Shown piece after piece: positions 39,706-48,114 of a DNA stretch of 64,000 nt. A program made the translations under genes and the position numbers. Position 1 is the first letter of the stretch, and every line of letters starts with the position of its first letter. This DNA is from Caenibacillus caldisaponilyticus (GTDB taxonomy: Bacteria; Bacillota; Bacilli; Bacillales; Sporolactobacillaceae): NCBI RefSeq assembly GCF_002003465.1, contig NZ_BDDQ01000005.1:24948-88947 (forward strand), written 5' to 3'. The notes beneath the pieces are model-generated. The model worked only from the letters and a program-made list of their open reading frames with translations, ran no database searches and was not told the origin of the DNA.

Positions 39706-40434
39706 ATGCTGACCGCATACTTTAACAAAATCAATGAACTCCTAACGTTGATTGAAAAAGAAGAAGGCGATCGTCTGAGGCAAGCGGCTCGTAAAGTCAC
39801 TGAAGGTTTGCAAAAAGGCGGTATCGTCCAATTGTTCGGCTGCGGCCATTCACACATTTTGACTGAAGAAGTTTTTTACCGGGCCGGCGGACTCGTCCCG
39901 GTGAAGCCGATTTTGATAGAACCGCTCATGCTTCATGAAGGGGCTGTCCGTTCATCGGAATTGGAACGGGAAAATGGTTACGCTTCGACCTTTTTGCAAG
40001 ATTATGAGTTCAAAAAAGAAGACGTGGTGTTTGTCCTTTCGACATCCGGTCGCAATCCCGTGCCCGTTGACGTGGCGCTGTATGCCAAAGCGCAAGGCGC
40101 TTTTGTGATCGGCGTGACGTCGCTTGAATACTCGCAAAGCCAACCGTCGCGACATGTCAGCGGCAAACGCCTTTATGAGGTGGTCGACCTCGTCATCGAT
40201 AACCACGCACCCGTGGGGGATGCCGTCCTCAGCCATCCGAAAGTCGCCGTCCCGTTCGCGCCGTCATCGACGGTGACCGGTGCCGCCATCTTAAACGGCA
40301 TTTTTGCCGAAACCATTGCGCTTCTCGCCGAAAGCGGCAGCGAACCGCCCATCTTTTTAAGCGGCAACATCGAAGGCGCCGACACGCACAACAAGCGTTT
40401 GGTCGAACAATATCGGGCCCGAATTCCTCTGTAA
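39706..40434 (+). CDS. SIS-domain protein (UPF0309-like sugar-phosphate isomerase/binding protein)
   Basis: 242 residues with one SIS domain: LFGCGHSHILTEEVFYRAGG (residues ~40-59) and VLSTSGRNPVPVDVALYAK (~110), which bind sugar phosphates. It starts 4 bp after the aldolase gene. Proteins of this group are isomerases or sensors of unknown substrate; here it probably isomerises an amino- or keto-sugar phosphate in the same pathway. The stop codon is directly followed by a palindromic element. Confidence 0.85.
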   Translation: MLTAYFNKINELLTLIEKEEGDRLRQAARKVTEGLQKGGIVQLFGCGHSHILTEEVFYRAGGLVPVKPILIEPLMLHEGAVRSSELERENGYASTFLQDYEFKKEDVVFVLSTSGRNPVPVDVALYAKAQGAFVIGVTSLEYSQSQPSRHVSGKRLYEVVDLVIDNHAPVGDAVLSHPKVAVPFAPSSTVTGAAILNGIFAETIALLAESGSEPPIFLSGNIEGADTHNKRLVEQYRARIPL

Positions 40435-40435
40435 A

Positions 40436-40557
40436 GGGGACAGTCCCCATAATTTAGTGCGTTTGTATGAAGCTTGACGTAACCCTAAAGAACTATAACC
40501 CTTGATTTTCAAGGGTTATTTTGCTTTAACACTTTAAAGCGTTGGGGGACAGTCCCC
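40436..40557. repeat. 122-bp palindrome-bounded element G
   Basis: GGGGACAGTCCCC one base after the SIS stop codon and GGGGGACAGTCCCC at 40544-40557. The interior hairpin AACCCTTGATTTTCAAGGGTT and the TTTTGCTTTAACACTTTAAAGC block are almost identical to the copy at 32251. Confidence 0.8.
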
Positions 40558-40560
40558 TTT

Positions 40561-40755
40561 TTATTTTTTGGCGGCAATGTTAATGAATGACCGTATGATG
40601 TTTGTGATGGTTCTGAGAAATAAAGAAGTGATAATGGAAGTTAAAAGTACCTTACTTATCTTTCCGATAGTCAATGGCCCGATCAAATTGATGCCATAAA
40701 TTATGGCGGATAAAAAGAACAATATGACATAATCCCTCTTTTTAAAATTCATCAA
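40561..40755 (-). CDS. small hydrophobic membrane protein, unrecognised
   Basis: 64 residues with two hydrophobic segments (residues ~8-28 and ~33-50) and basic ends. No good ribosome binding site is seen before the double ATG, and the gene end abuts the palindromic element. It could be a genuine short membrane protein or a relic; I do not recognise a family. Confidence 0.35.
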   Translation of the reverse strand: MMNFKKRDYVILFFLSAIIYGINLIGPLTIGKISKVLLTSIITSLFLRTITNIIRSFINIAAKK

Positions 40756-40914
40756 TCCAACATTCTATCGGAAAATTATTTTTCGGTTTTCAAGCAGGCA
40801 GCGGCATTAAAATTTTTAGGCGATGATATCGATGCGTTTAAAATACAAACCCCTAGTGAAAGGCTTGAGAACGTGTTCCGCATGATCTTTGCCGCTTTTC
40901 AAATCCAGAAAGGC
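40714..40914 (+). pseudogene. coding remnant of unknown origin
   Basis: An open frame reading ...ENYFSVFKQAAALKFLGDD, then AFKIQTPSERLENVFRMIFA. It has natural-looking composition and codon use but no start codon or ribosome binding site. Similarity fades at the A/T-rich stretch before the palindrome at 40979. It overlaps the 5' part of the doubtful small membrane gene on the other strand. I do not recognise the family; probably the 3' relic of a gene lost during repeat insertion. Confidence 0.35.
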
Positions 40915-40978
40915 AACACTAAGAGCTTTAAAGCATTTAAATATAACTGGTATTCCTGCTTTGGCGCTTTAAAGTGCT

Positions 40979-40992
40979 GGGGGACTGTCCCC
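40979..40992. repeat. single GGGGGACTGTCCCC palindrome
   Basis: Preceded by CGCTTTAAAGTGCT as in other copies; lies 10 bp beyond the stop of the minus-strand DUF1287-like gene. The partner end is missing. Confidence 0.65.
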
Positions 40993-41002
40993 AAAAAACG
41001 CG

Positions 41003-41686
41003 CTAAAAAAATCTCGCGACGTCGTGAGGCTTCCATTTCTTATGGACGTGCTTTTGAACGAAAATTAATTTAGGATGGGCTTCGACTTCGTCATATGTGC
41101 CGTCTTTATGAACACCGACGACGAGGGTCGCATGGTAGCGCCCATAAAAAACGATATCTCCGACTTTAGGGGCTGCGCTCTTTTTAATTAATAGACCGTT
41201 GCCTTCCGCATAATCATAAACATTGCGGACGCGCCTGAAAAAGTACGGAGTTTGCGGGGTATTCATTCCGTTTTGCGTGTCATAGTGTTCGGGATGCGCC
41301 TTGAAATCGCGCGTCAATAGATCTTGCAAATAGATGCCGGCATGGGCGTAAGCGATGCGGGGGACGTCGATACAGACGATAAATCCAAGCTTGCCGCCGA
41401 TGTTTTCGTACCCGCCCTTTAAAGGATCATAAAGGGTACCTGCGAGTTGATTTCCCATTTGCGCAATATCTTGGGCGTTCGAAATGCCGTCCCCATCCGC
41501 ATCCGGATCTTTCAGATTGGGAATGCCGTCCCCGTCGGTATCGTCTTGGATTTTATGATCCGGATCCATCACGGCCAAATCTTTCCCGTGATAACCGTGA
41601 AAAAAATAAAGGTAAGCAAGGGTTCCTGAACTTAAAAGCAACACGACGAGGGCAGCTACAAATAAGCGTTTCACCATTTTTCGCAT
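41003..41686 (-). CDS. membrane-anchored DUF1287-like protein with calcium-binding (thrombospondin-3-like) repeats
   Basis: 227 residues: N-terminal signal anchor (residues ~8-30), then DTDGDGIPNLKDPDADGDG (~49-67), an acidic Asp-rich array of the kind that binds Ca2+ in thrombospondin type-3 or dockerin repeats. A DUF1287-like domain follows: CIDVPRIAYAHAGI, HPEHYDTQNG, FFRRVRNVYDYAEGNGLLI, and GDIVFYGRYHATLVVG. DUF1287 is a putative cysteine amidase/peptidase-like fold (the Cys and HATLV His are candidate catalytic residues), so a calcium-dependent cell-wall or surface role is possible. No operon partner. Confidence 0.75.
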   Translation of the reverse strand: MRKMVKRLFVAALVVLLLSSGTLAYLYFFHGYHGKDLAVMDPDHKIQDDTDGDGIPNLKDPDADGDGISNAQDIAQMGNQLAGTLYDPLKGGYENIGGKLGFIVCIDVPRIAYAHAGIYLQDLLTRDFKAHPEHYDTQNGMNTPQTPYFFRRVRNVYDYAEGNGLLIKKSAAPKVGDIVFYGRYHATLVVGVHKDGTYDEVEAHPKLIFVQKHVHKKWKPHDVARFF

Positions 41687-41793
41687 GGATATCTTTCCCT
41701 TTTCTAATTTTTATTAAGCACCTTGTGATGACCCAAACTGCCTCACCAACGACTTAGGATGAAAAATAGACTCTCGGTTATAAGAATTTATGC

Positions 41794-41822
41794 AAAGAGA
41801 CGGCTGACCAAACCGTCTCTTT
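41794..41822. terminator. hairpin at the distal end of the CRISPR array
   Basis: Perfect AAAGAGACGG / CCGTCTCTTT with a 9-nt loop and T-rich flanks on both strands. It could end the minus-strand CRISPR precursor transcript, 143 bp beyond the last repeat. Confidence 0.5.
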
Positions 41823-41964
41823 TCGTTTGCGATCATGTCTATTTTTTATCTAAACAGCAATCGAGCTTGCTTTTTCAATATTCCGGTCGCGGTGGCTTGC
41901 CTCGATCCTCATGGGTAAGATTAAAATGTAGCGAACAAGGAAAGTTTATTGTCACAGTTTACAC

Positions 41965-44585
41965 GTTTCAATTCCTTATAGGTAAGATCAAAGCAAAAGG
42001 GCGATGTCCATCGCCATTGCCAATAACCGCGGTTTCAATTCCTCATAGGTAAGATCAAAACGTGAATCTTGGCCGGCCTTGTGCTACCGGCTCGCCGGTT
42101 TCAATTCCTCATAGGTAAGATCAAAACTGAAATTGAGTTACCCGACGATCACGAAGCAACGAGTTTCAATTCCTTATAGGTAAGATCAAAACCGTCGACC
42201 GCCGGACGATCATCGATTCGGAGTGGTATGTTTCAATTCCTTATAGGTAAGATCAAAACCCGAAAAGGACTGATATGATCCCGTCGGATTTAACGGTTTC
42301 AATTCCTTATAGGTAAGATCAAAACTGTATCCTCGTTGATTATTTACGGTTTTCATGCAGTAGTTTCAATTCCTTATAGGTAAGATCAAAACATGGCGAA
42401 AGATGTTGAGTCGAGCTTCGGACAAATGTTTCAATTCCTTATAGGTAAGATCAAAACGGCTTGGCTACGGGTTGCATAATCCCAGTCATTATTGGTTTCA
42501 ATTCCTTATAGGTAAGATCAAAACCCGCGATGAGTTCCGATTTCCTCCCGGTTTGCTCCGGTTTCAATTCCTTATAGGTAAGATCAAAACTGAAATCAAA
42601 CAGAAAGAACGGCAAAGTAATATCGAGTTTCAATTCCTTATAGGTAAGATCAAAACCGATTTCGACTTTCATGCGATTTGCGCCTCCAATTCATGTTTCA
42701 ATTCCTTATAGGTAAGATCAAAACCCGACGAGCATGCGGCGGACGATGACATCATCAAAAGTTTCAATTCCTTATAGGTAAGATCAAAACCGACATCGAA
42801 AAACAAAAAATGCAATTGCAATACAAGTTTCAATTCCTTATAGGTAAGATCAAAACTTTGAAAAATCACCTTCATGTGGCGCCGGACGGAGAGTTTCAAT
42901 TCCTTATAGGTAAGATCAAAACGCAAGAGGAAACAAGTAAAAAAGAGACAACTGCTGAGTTTCAATTCCTTATAGGTAAGATCAAAACGGAGTCCCGGCG
43001 GTGAGTCCAAGTGGTTTCTTGGCAGTTTCAATTCCTTATAGGTAAGATCAAAACATTTAATTCTGTCAACTTCTCTAACGCATTGTGCAAGTTTCAATTC
43101 CTTATAGGTAAGATCAAAACTTTTCGGCGCCGAGGTTGCCGGCCAAGAGAGTATTGAGTTTCAATTCCTTATAGGTAAGATCAAAACGTATATTGTTGTT
43201 CGGCGCCTGACTCAAAATCGTCAGTTTCAATTCCTTATAGGTAAGATCAAAACATTTTTACGTTTCGTTTCGTTTAGTTTAGTTTCGTTGTTTCAATTCC
43301 TTATAGGTAAGATCAAAACGTCCGCTTTATCATCGATGCGTTTCACGGTTTGGAAGTTTCAATTCCTTATAGGTAAGATCAAAACGACATTCATCGACGA
43401 AAGGCCGATGAATACGGACTCATGTTTCAATTCCTTATAGGTAAGATCAAAACGGGATATGACGCCGTGGAACCATCGGCGCGGCTTCTGTTTCAATTCC
43501 TTATAGGTAAGATCAAAACCGTGAACAGCGCCAGATCGAGATGCTTCTTGTGGATCTGTTTCAATTCCTTATAGGTAAGATCAAAACAAGGCATATAGGG
43601 AATTACCTTGGCTTGAGGAGAAAGTTTCAATTCCTTATAGGTAAGATCAAAACCGGGGGTTATTTTTTTGTGACCATAAATAATCAGAAAAGTTTCAATT
43701 CCTTATAGGTAAGATCAAAACGCGCTTGACATCGCCGCCTCTTCAAATCAACCCAAGTTTCAATTCCTTATAGGTAAGATCAAAACCCATCGTCGAACTA
43801 TTGGAAATCGAAAATCAGGTCAGTTTCAATTCCTTATAGGTAAGATCAAAACGTTTGGCGGATTATATTCCTTCGCACGCATTGGAGCGGTTTCAATTCC
43901 TTATAGGTAAGATCAAAACGGTCAATTCGGTCGCGAAAGGGGTCGCCCGCTATGTTGTTTCAATTCCTTATAGGTAAGATCAAAACTTTGTGTCGCAAGA
44001 AACTAACGGAGAAAAGAGTTTTAGTTTCAATTCCTTATAGGTAAGATCAAAACTCGTAGGCCTAAATCATGTCCATTATATTTTGGAAGTTTCAATTCCT
44101 TATAGGTAAGATCAAAACATCATGATCAATTTCATAATTCTCTATTTCAGTTTCGAGTTTCAATTCCTTATAGGTAAGATCAAAACCTCTCGGATTATGT
44201 ATAATTTGTTTGTGTGAACCGTGTTTCAATTCCTTATAGGTAAGATCAAAACGAAGAAAATGGGACAAGAAAAAAGGAAAATGTTAATTGTTTCAATTCC
44301 TTATAGGTAAGATCAAAACGAAAGCATTGGCCGATCAATTCGCGAAACTGACCGAGTTTCAATTCCTTATAGGTAAGATCAAAACGATCAAGATGGCGAC
44401 GTATGACGATGAAATTGTGCTAAGTTTCAATTCCTTATAGGTAAGATCAAAACACCAATGGCATGTCGTCAAATTCCCGTATCAGCCTGGGTTTCAATTC
44501 CTTATAGGTAAGATCAAAACGATTTTGAACAACGGGATCACCTCCTTAGACTGAAGTTTCAATTCCTTATAGGTAAGATCAAAAC
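41965..44585 (-). CRISPR. CRISPR array, 40 repeats and 39 spacers, no cas genes nearby
   Basis: I counted 40 copies of a 30-bp repeat that on the plus strand begins GTTTCAATTCC and ends AAGATCAAAAC, with spacers of 35-38 bp. On the minus strand the repeat ends GGAATTGAAAC, the 8-nt ATTGAAAC handle typical of type I-B and type III crRNAs, so transcription is right to left. The left-most repeat ends AAAGC instead of AAAAC and the next two have CTC for CTT: degenerate repeats mark the old (trailer) end, which also puts the leader on the right. Spacer order is therefore newest at ~44540. No Cas protein is encoded within 20 kb on either side. The repeated FDLTYKELK-like open frames inside are an artefact of repeat translation. 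Confidence 0.97.
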
Positions 44586-44800
44586 CCAAAAAACTGCCGA
44601 TATATCAACATTCTTCATCGGGCGCGTGAATCCTTCCTTTCAAAACAAAATTTTTTCGTTTTACAAAAAAGCCGCGTCACGGCAAGAAATAGTGACATCA
44701 CCAATCGTCGTCGATCCCTAGGGTTTTTGACGCTACTCAGGGTCGACGACAAAAATTGAGCATGGGCCGCATGGGCTTTTGTTTTTATATTACCACTTCG
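44586..44800 (-). promoter_or_regulatory. CRISPR leader with a long inverted repeat
   Basis: A/T-rich region flanking the conserved end of the array, expected to hold the promoter and adaptation signals. It contains the inverted repeat GTCGTCGATCC (44707-44717) and GGTCGACGAC (44741-44750). The remaining gap up to the ABC ATPase gene (45074) has no other gene I can recognise. Confidence 0.65.
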
Positions 44801-45073
44801 TCAGGATTTCACAGAAACAAATCTTTGCACGCTCTACACAAAATGTAGCCTCGCCCGATGCCATCCGTCCATCCCGTCTGAAACATCACTTACGACTTTC
44901 CTGCTTCACCGTTCCTTCGCCGTAAAGTAGGTGAACATGTCCGAGCACAACGGATCCCTATATCCTTTACGGTGCACACAACATGTAATGAATGTTGCGA
45001 AATCCTATCCCTTTTTAACATCTTGAAACCATCAAAAACATTCATTCGTAGGAACCATAGGGAGGTAGACGAA

Positions 45074-45973
45074 ATGGTATTGAAATTGGAAAATGTCACG
45101 AAAAAATTCGGGAACCATACGGCGGTCAACCATTTGACGCTTTCCATACCCGAAAAACAAATGTTCGGGCTTCTCGGGGCGAACGGTGCCGGAAAAACAA
45201 CGACGTTCAGGATGATCCTCGGCATCCTGCGGGCGGATGAAGGCACGATCACGTGGCACGGACAGAGAATCGACCATTCCATGAGCCCGGACATCGGTTA
45301 TTTGCCCGAAGAAAGAGGCCTCTACCCGAAATTGAAGGTGAGCGAACAAATCGTTTATCTTGCCCGGCTGAGGAAAATGCAGCCGAAAGATGCGTTGAAA
45401 CAGCTGGACATCTGGCTTGATAGGTTTAAAATTGCCGAATATAAACATAAAAAGGTGGAGGAACTGTCCAAAGGGAATCAACAAAAGATCCAATTCATCG
45501 CCGCCGTCATCCATAAACCGAAATTGCTCATTTTGGATGAACCGTTCAGCGGACTGGACCCCGTCAACGTGGAAATGCTCAAAAAAGCCGTCATCGATCT
45601 CAAAAATGAAGGCACCTCCATCGTTTTTTCCAGCCACCGCATGGAACACGTGGAAGAGCTCTGCGAAAATCTGTGCATCTTGCATAAAGGCAATCCCGTC
45701 GTTCAAGGATCTTTAAAAGAAATCAAGCGGTCTTTCGGCAAAAAAAATTTAATCATTCACGCGGATTTCGATTTAAGTTTTCTGGCCAGTCACCCCGGGG
45801 TGACCCGATCCAAATTGACAGCCGAAGGCATCGAGCTGCAAATCGAAAGCGAAACCGTCGCGGAAAAAATCTTGCAATCGGTCGTAAACAAAGGATTTGT
45901 CCGGAAATTTGTTCTGGATGAACCGACGTTAAATGATATTTTCATAGAAAAGGTCGGTGCGGAACATGAATAA
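45074..45973 (+). CDS. ABC-2 type transporter ATP-binding protein (NatA/YhaQ-like)
   Basis: 299-residue cytoplasmic ATPase: Walker A GANGAGKTT near residue 37, signature LSKGNQQKI, Walker B LLILDEPFSGLD, H-loop SSHRMEH, and a DUF4162-type C-terminal extension. With the following permease it resembles the NatAB/YhaQP sodium or drug exporters of Bacillus. GGGAGG lies before the ATG. The permease start overlaps its 3' end. Confidence 0.92.
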   Translation: MVLKLENVTKKFGNHTAVNHLTLSIPEKQMFGLLGANGAGKTTTFRMILGILRADEGTITWHGQRIDHSMSPDIGYLPEERGLYPKLKVSEQIVYLARLRKMQPKDALKQLDIWLDRFKIAEYKHKKVEELSKGNQQKIQFIAAVIHKPKLLILDEPFSGLDPVNVEMLKKAVIDLKNEGTSIVFSSHRMEHVEELCENLCILHKGNPVVQGSLKEIKRSFGKKNLIIHADFDLSFLASHPGVTRSKLTAEGIELQIESETVAEKILQSVVNKGFVRKFVLDEPTLNDIFIEKVGAEHE

Positions 45974-47219
45974 TTTTTGGATCGTCTTTTCCCATACCTA
46001 TTTAACGAAAATCAAATCCAGGCAATTTCTCATCACGACGGTCATTACCTTGGCCCTCATTTTATTGATGACCGAATTGCCGAATCTCATCAAAAAATTT
46101 AACGGAAGCGATGAAAAGACAATCGTCCTTGTCGATCAAACGAAACAACTCGCACAACCCTTTACGCAAATGATGGAGAAAACGGATAAACATGTTACGA
46201 TCGTCCAAAGAACGGCGAATGAAGAAAAATTAAGGAAACAAGTGCTAAATGGCGATGTGGACGGGTATTTAATTTTATCCTTCGGCGCGGACGGTTTGCC
46301 GAAAGCCGTTTTCAAAACGAAATCGCTGACCGACCAATCGTTGGCGGACCAACTGCAGTCGGTGCTCCAACGAATCAGGTCGCAACAAGCCGCGCAGCAT
46401 CTGAATTTGTCACAGGAACAGTTGGCTCAATTAAATGCCCCGGTCGATTTTCACCATGTGGCCGTTGAAAAACAAGCGAAAAGCGAAAAAGAATTGAGCC
46501 AGGCAAGGGGACTGGTTTACGCCCTCTTAATCATCATCTATTTCGCGGTCATCATGTACGCGACGATGATCGCCACCGAAGTCGCAACGGAGAAATCATC
46601 GCGGGTCATGGAAATTTTAATCTCGAGCGTTTCGCCCGTCACCCATATGTTTGCGAAGATTGCCGGTGTCGTCTTTGTCGGCCTCACCCAACTCATCATC
46701 ATTTTCGGGTTCGGCTATTACGCCATCAAAAGCAATTTGGAAAAGATGTCGGGCGGCTTTTTCGACTTTTTCGGTTTTGGCGATTCATCTTTTGTCATCA
46801 TGCTTTACGGGCTTCTTTTCTTCATTCTCGGTTTCCTGCTATATGCCACGATCGCAGCCTTTCTCGGTTCATTGACCAGCAGGATTGAAGACGTCAATCA
46901 GATGATCAGCCCGTTGACCTTTCTCATCGTCCTGGCATTTATGCTGGCCATATTCGGTTTAAACAATCCGGAAGCGCCCTTCGTCACGGTGACTTCCTTT
47001 ATCCCTTTCTTTACGCCGATGCTCATGTTTTTAAGGGTTGGGATGTTGGATCTCCCGTTGTGGCAGACGCTGCTTTCCATCGGTCTTTTGATCGCGAGCA
47101 TCGTTATCCTCGCGGTTTTCGGGGCACGCGTCTACAAAGGCGGCGTCCTGATGTACGGCCGTTCCAATCTTTTGAAGGAAATGAAAAAAGCCTTGCAGTT
47201 GTCGAAGGAAAATAAATAG
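45966..47219 (+). CDS. ABC-2 type transporter permease (NatB/YhaP-like)
   Basis: A ~417-residue permease: one N-terminal helix (residues ~17-37), a ~150-residue extracellular domain, then five or six helices including the conserved ATEVATEKSSRVMEILISSV cytoplasmic motif typical of NatB/YhaP. Overlaps the ATPase gene by 8 bp. Likely exports Na+ or a toxic compound; the substrate is not shown by the sequence. Confidence 0.9.
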   Translation: MNNFWIVFSHTYLTKIKSRQFLITTVITLALILLMTELPNLIKKFNGSDEKTIVLVDQTKQLAQPFTQMMEKTDKHVTIVQRTANEEKLRKQVLNGDVDGYLILSFGADGLPKAVFKTKSLTDQSLADQLQSVLQRIRSQQAAQHLNLSQEQLAQLNAPVDFHHVAVEKQAKSEKELSQARGLVYALLIIIYFAVIMYATMIATEVATEKSSRVMEILISSVSPVTHMFAKIAGVVFVGLTQLIIIFGFGYYAIKSNLEKMSGGFFDFFGFGDSSFVIMLYGLLFFILGFLLYATIAAFLGSLTSRIEDVNQMISPLTFLIVLAFMLAIFGLNNPEAPFVTVTSFIPFFTPMLMFLRVGMLDLPLWQTLLSIGLLIASIVILAVFGARVYKGGVLMYGRSNLLKEMKKALQLSKENK

Positions 47220-47227
47220 AAAAAAAC

Positions 47228-47257
47228 GAAACCGGATCGAGGACCCGATCCGGTTTC
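47228..47257 (+). terminator. terminator after the NatAB-like operon
   Basis: Perfect 12-bp stem GAAACCGGATCG / CGATCCGGTTTC with a 6-nt loop, followed by ATCTTTG. The next ~300 bp (47258-47563) hold no recognisable gene. Confidence 0.85.
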
Positions 47258-47563
47258 ATCTTTGTGTGCGCCCGGCATCGATGTGGTGCCGAAAGGTGAA
47301 TGTTATGAACGGGAGGCGCTGAGCGCCAACCGTTCGCCGGAAGCAAAGGCGTCCGCCATAGGCCGGAATCGGGAGAATGCCCGGAGACCAAGTGGAATGT
47401 ATAAGACGCCCCAAGACAAAAGTACTTGGGTAAGGTGCCCCTGACAAGAAACGGTTTTTGCCTCCGTCATGGGTTTAGCACTCTCTTGCGCCGAGTGAAT
47501 GGCAAACCGCCGGTTCGTCTAAGCCGGCCACCCTCATTCCAAACGCGCACGGAGATGCATCGC

Positions 47564-47853
47564 TCAACTGCCCGCTTTGCTGTCGTTACGGCGGGTACGC
47601 AGGAGCTGGGCGAGACTGAAGACTAAAATGAAGAAAAGGACCGTGATCAGAAAAACGCACAAGAATCCGCTGCTGACGGTCAGATCAAACGACGGGTTCT
47701 TTTTATGAACGGTGATGCTGTACACCCCGCCGATGTCATAAGAATGGTACGTAAACAGCGCATATAACGTCAGCCCGCCGAAGAAAACGGTCACTAAAAA
47801 AAGAGTGCCAAAAGAATCGACCATATAAAGATGCTGATCCATGTCTTGTTCAT
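47564..47853 (-). pseudogene. small membrane protein of the peptide locus, frameshifted in a T7 run
   Basis: The good ribosome binding site GGAAGGAG, 8 nt before the ATG at 47853, starts a frame reading MNKTWISIFIWSILLALFF that stops in a run of seven T (minus strand; A7 at 47796-47802). Adding one T joins it to LVTVFFGGLTLYALFTYHSY and on to ...VLFFILVFSLAQLLRTRR, giving about 96 residues. These form an N-terminal helix, a short extracellular beta-rich part and a second helix. I do not recognise the family. By position (last gene of the peptide operon) it could be an immunity or accessory membrane protein. A TTG/ATG start in the second frame is an alternative but lacks a ribosome binding site. 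Confidence 0.6.
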
Positions 47854-48073
47854 TGAATCATCTCCTTCCGTTGATTTCAAAGGCTCAGGATCCGATAGGC
47901 ATTATACGCCTTGCTTCAATGGGGATCGCTGTTCCCCGGCTTGCTTATCGAGTTGAAGTTTCTAGTTCAACCCCTTTGCTGGTCCCGTTCCGAAAAGTTG
48001 CGCTTTGGACAAGCCGCAAAAAATTCAATGACAAAAGTATATCCCTTGATGGTTGGCATTTGTCCGGCCTTGC

Positions 48074-48102
48074 CATGACCTCTTTACGCTTCGCAAAAGA
48101 GG
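48074..48102 (-). terminator. hairpin after the metallopeptidase gene
   Basis: ACCTCTTT / AAAGAGGT stem with a ~10-nt GC-containing loop; no T-tract, so perhaps a processing or attenuation hairpin ahead of the small membrane gene. Between 47854 and 48114 no other gene is clear. Confidence 0.35.
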
Positions 48103-48114
48103 TGAACGCTCTGT

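Noticed and set aside
42451..43097. Long open frames encoding repeated FDLTYKELK or FQFLIGKIKT motifs
   Set aside because: They are translations of the CRISPR repeat in frames kept open by spacers of suitable length, not a repeat protein.
41003..45073. Cas genes around the CRISPR array
   Set aside because: Neighbours are a DUF1287-like protein and an ABC ATPase; no Cas1, Cas2, Cas6 or interference gene motif is visible anywhere in the window.
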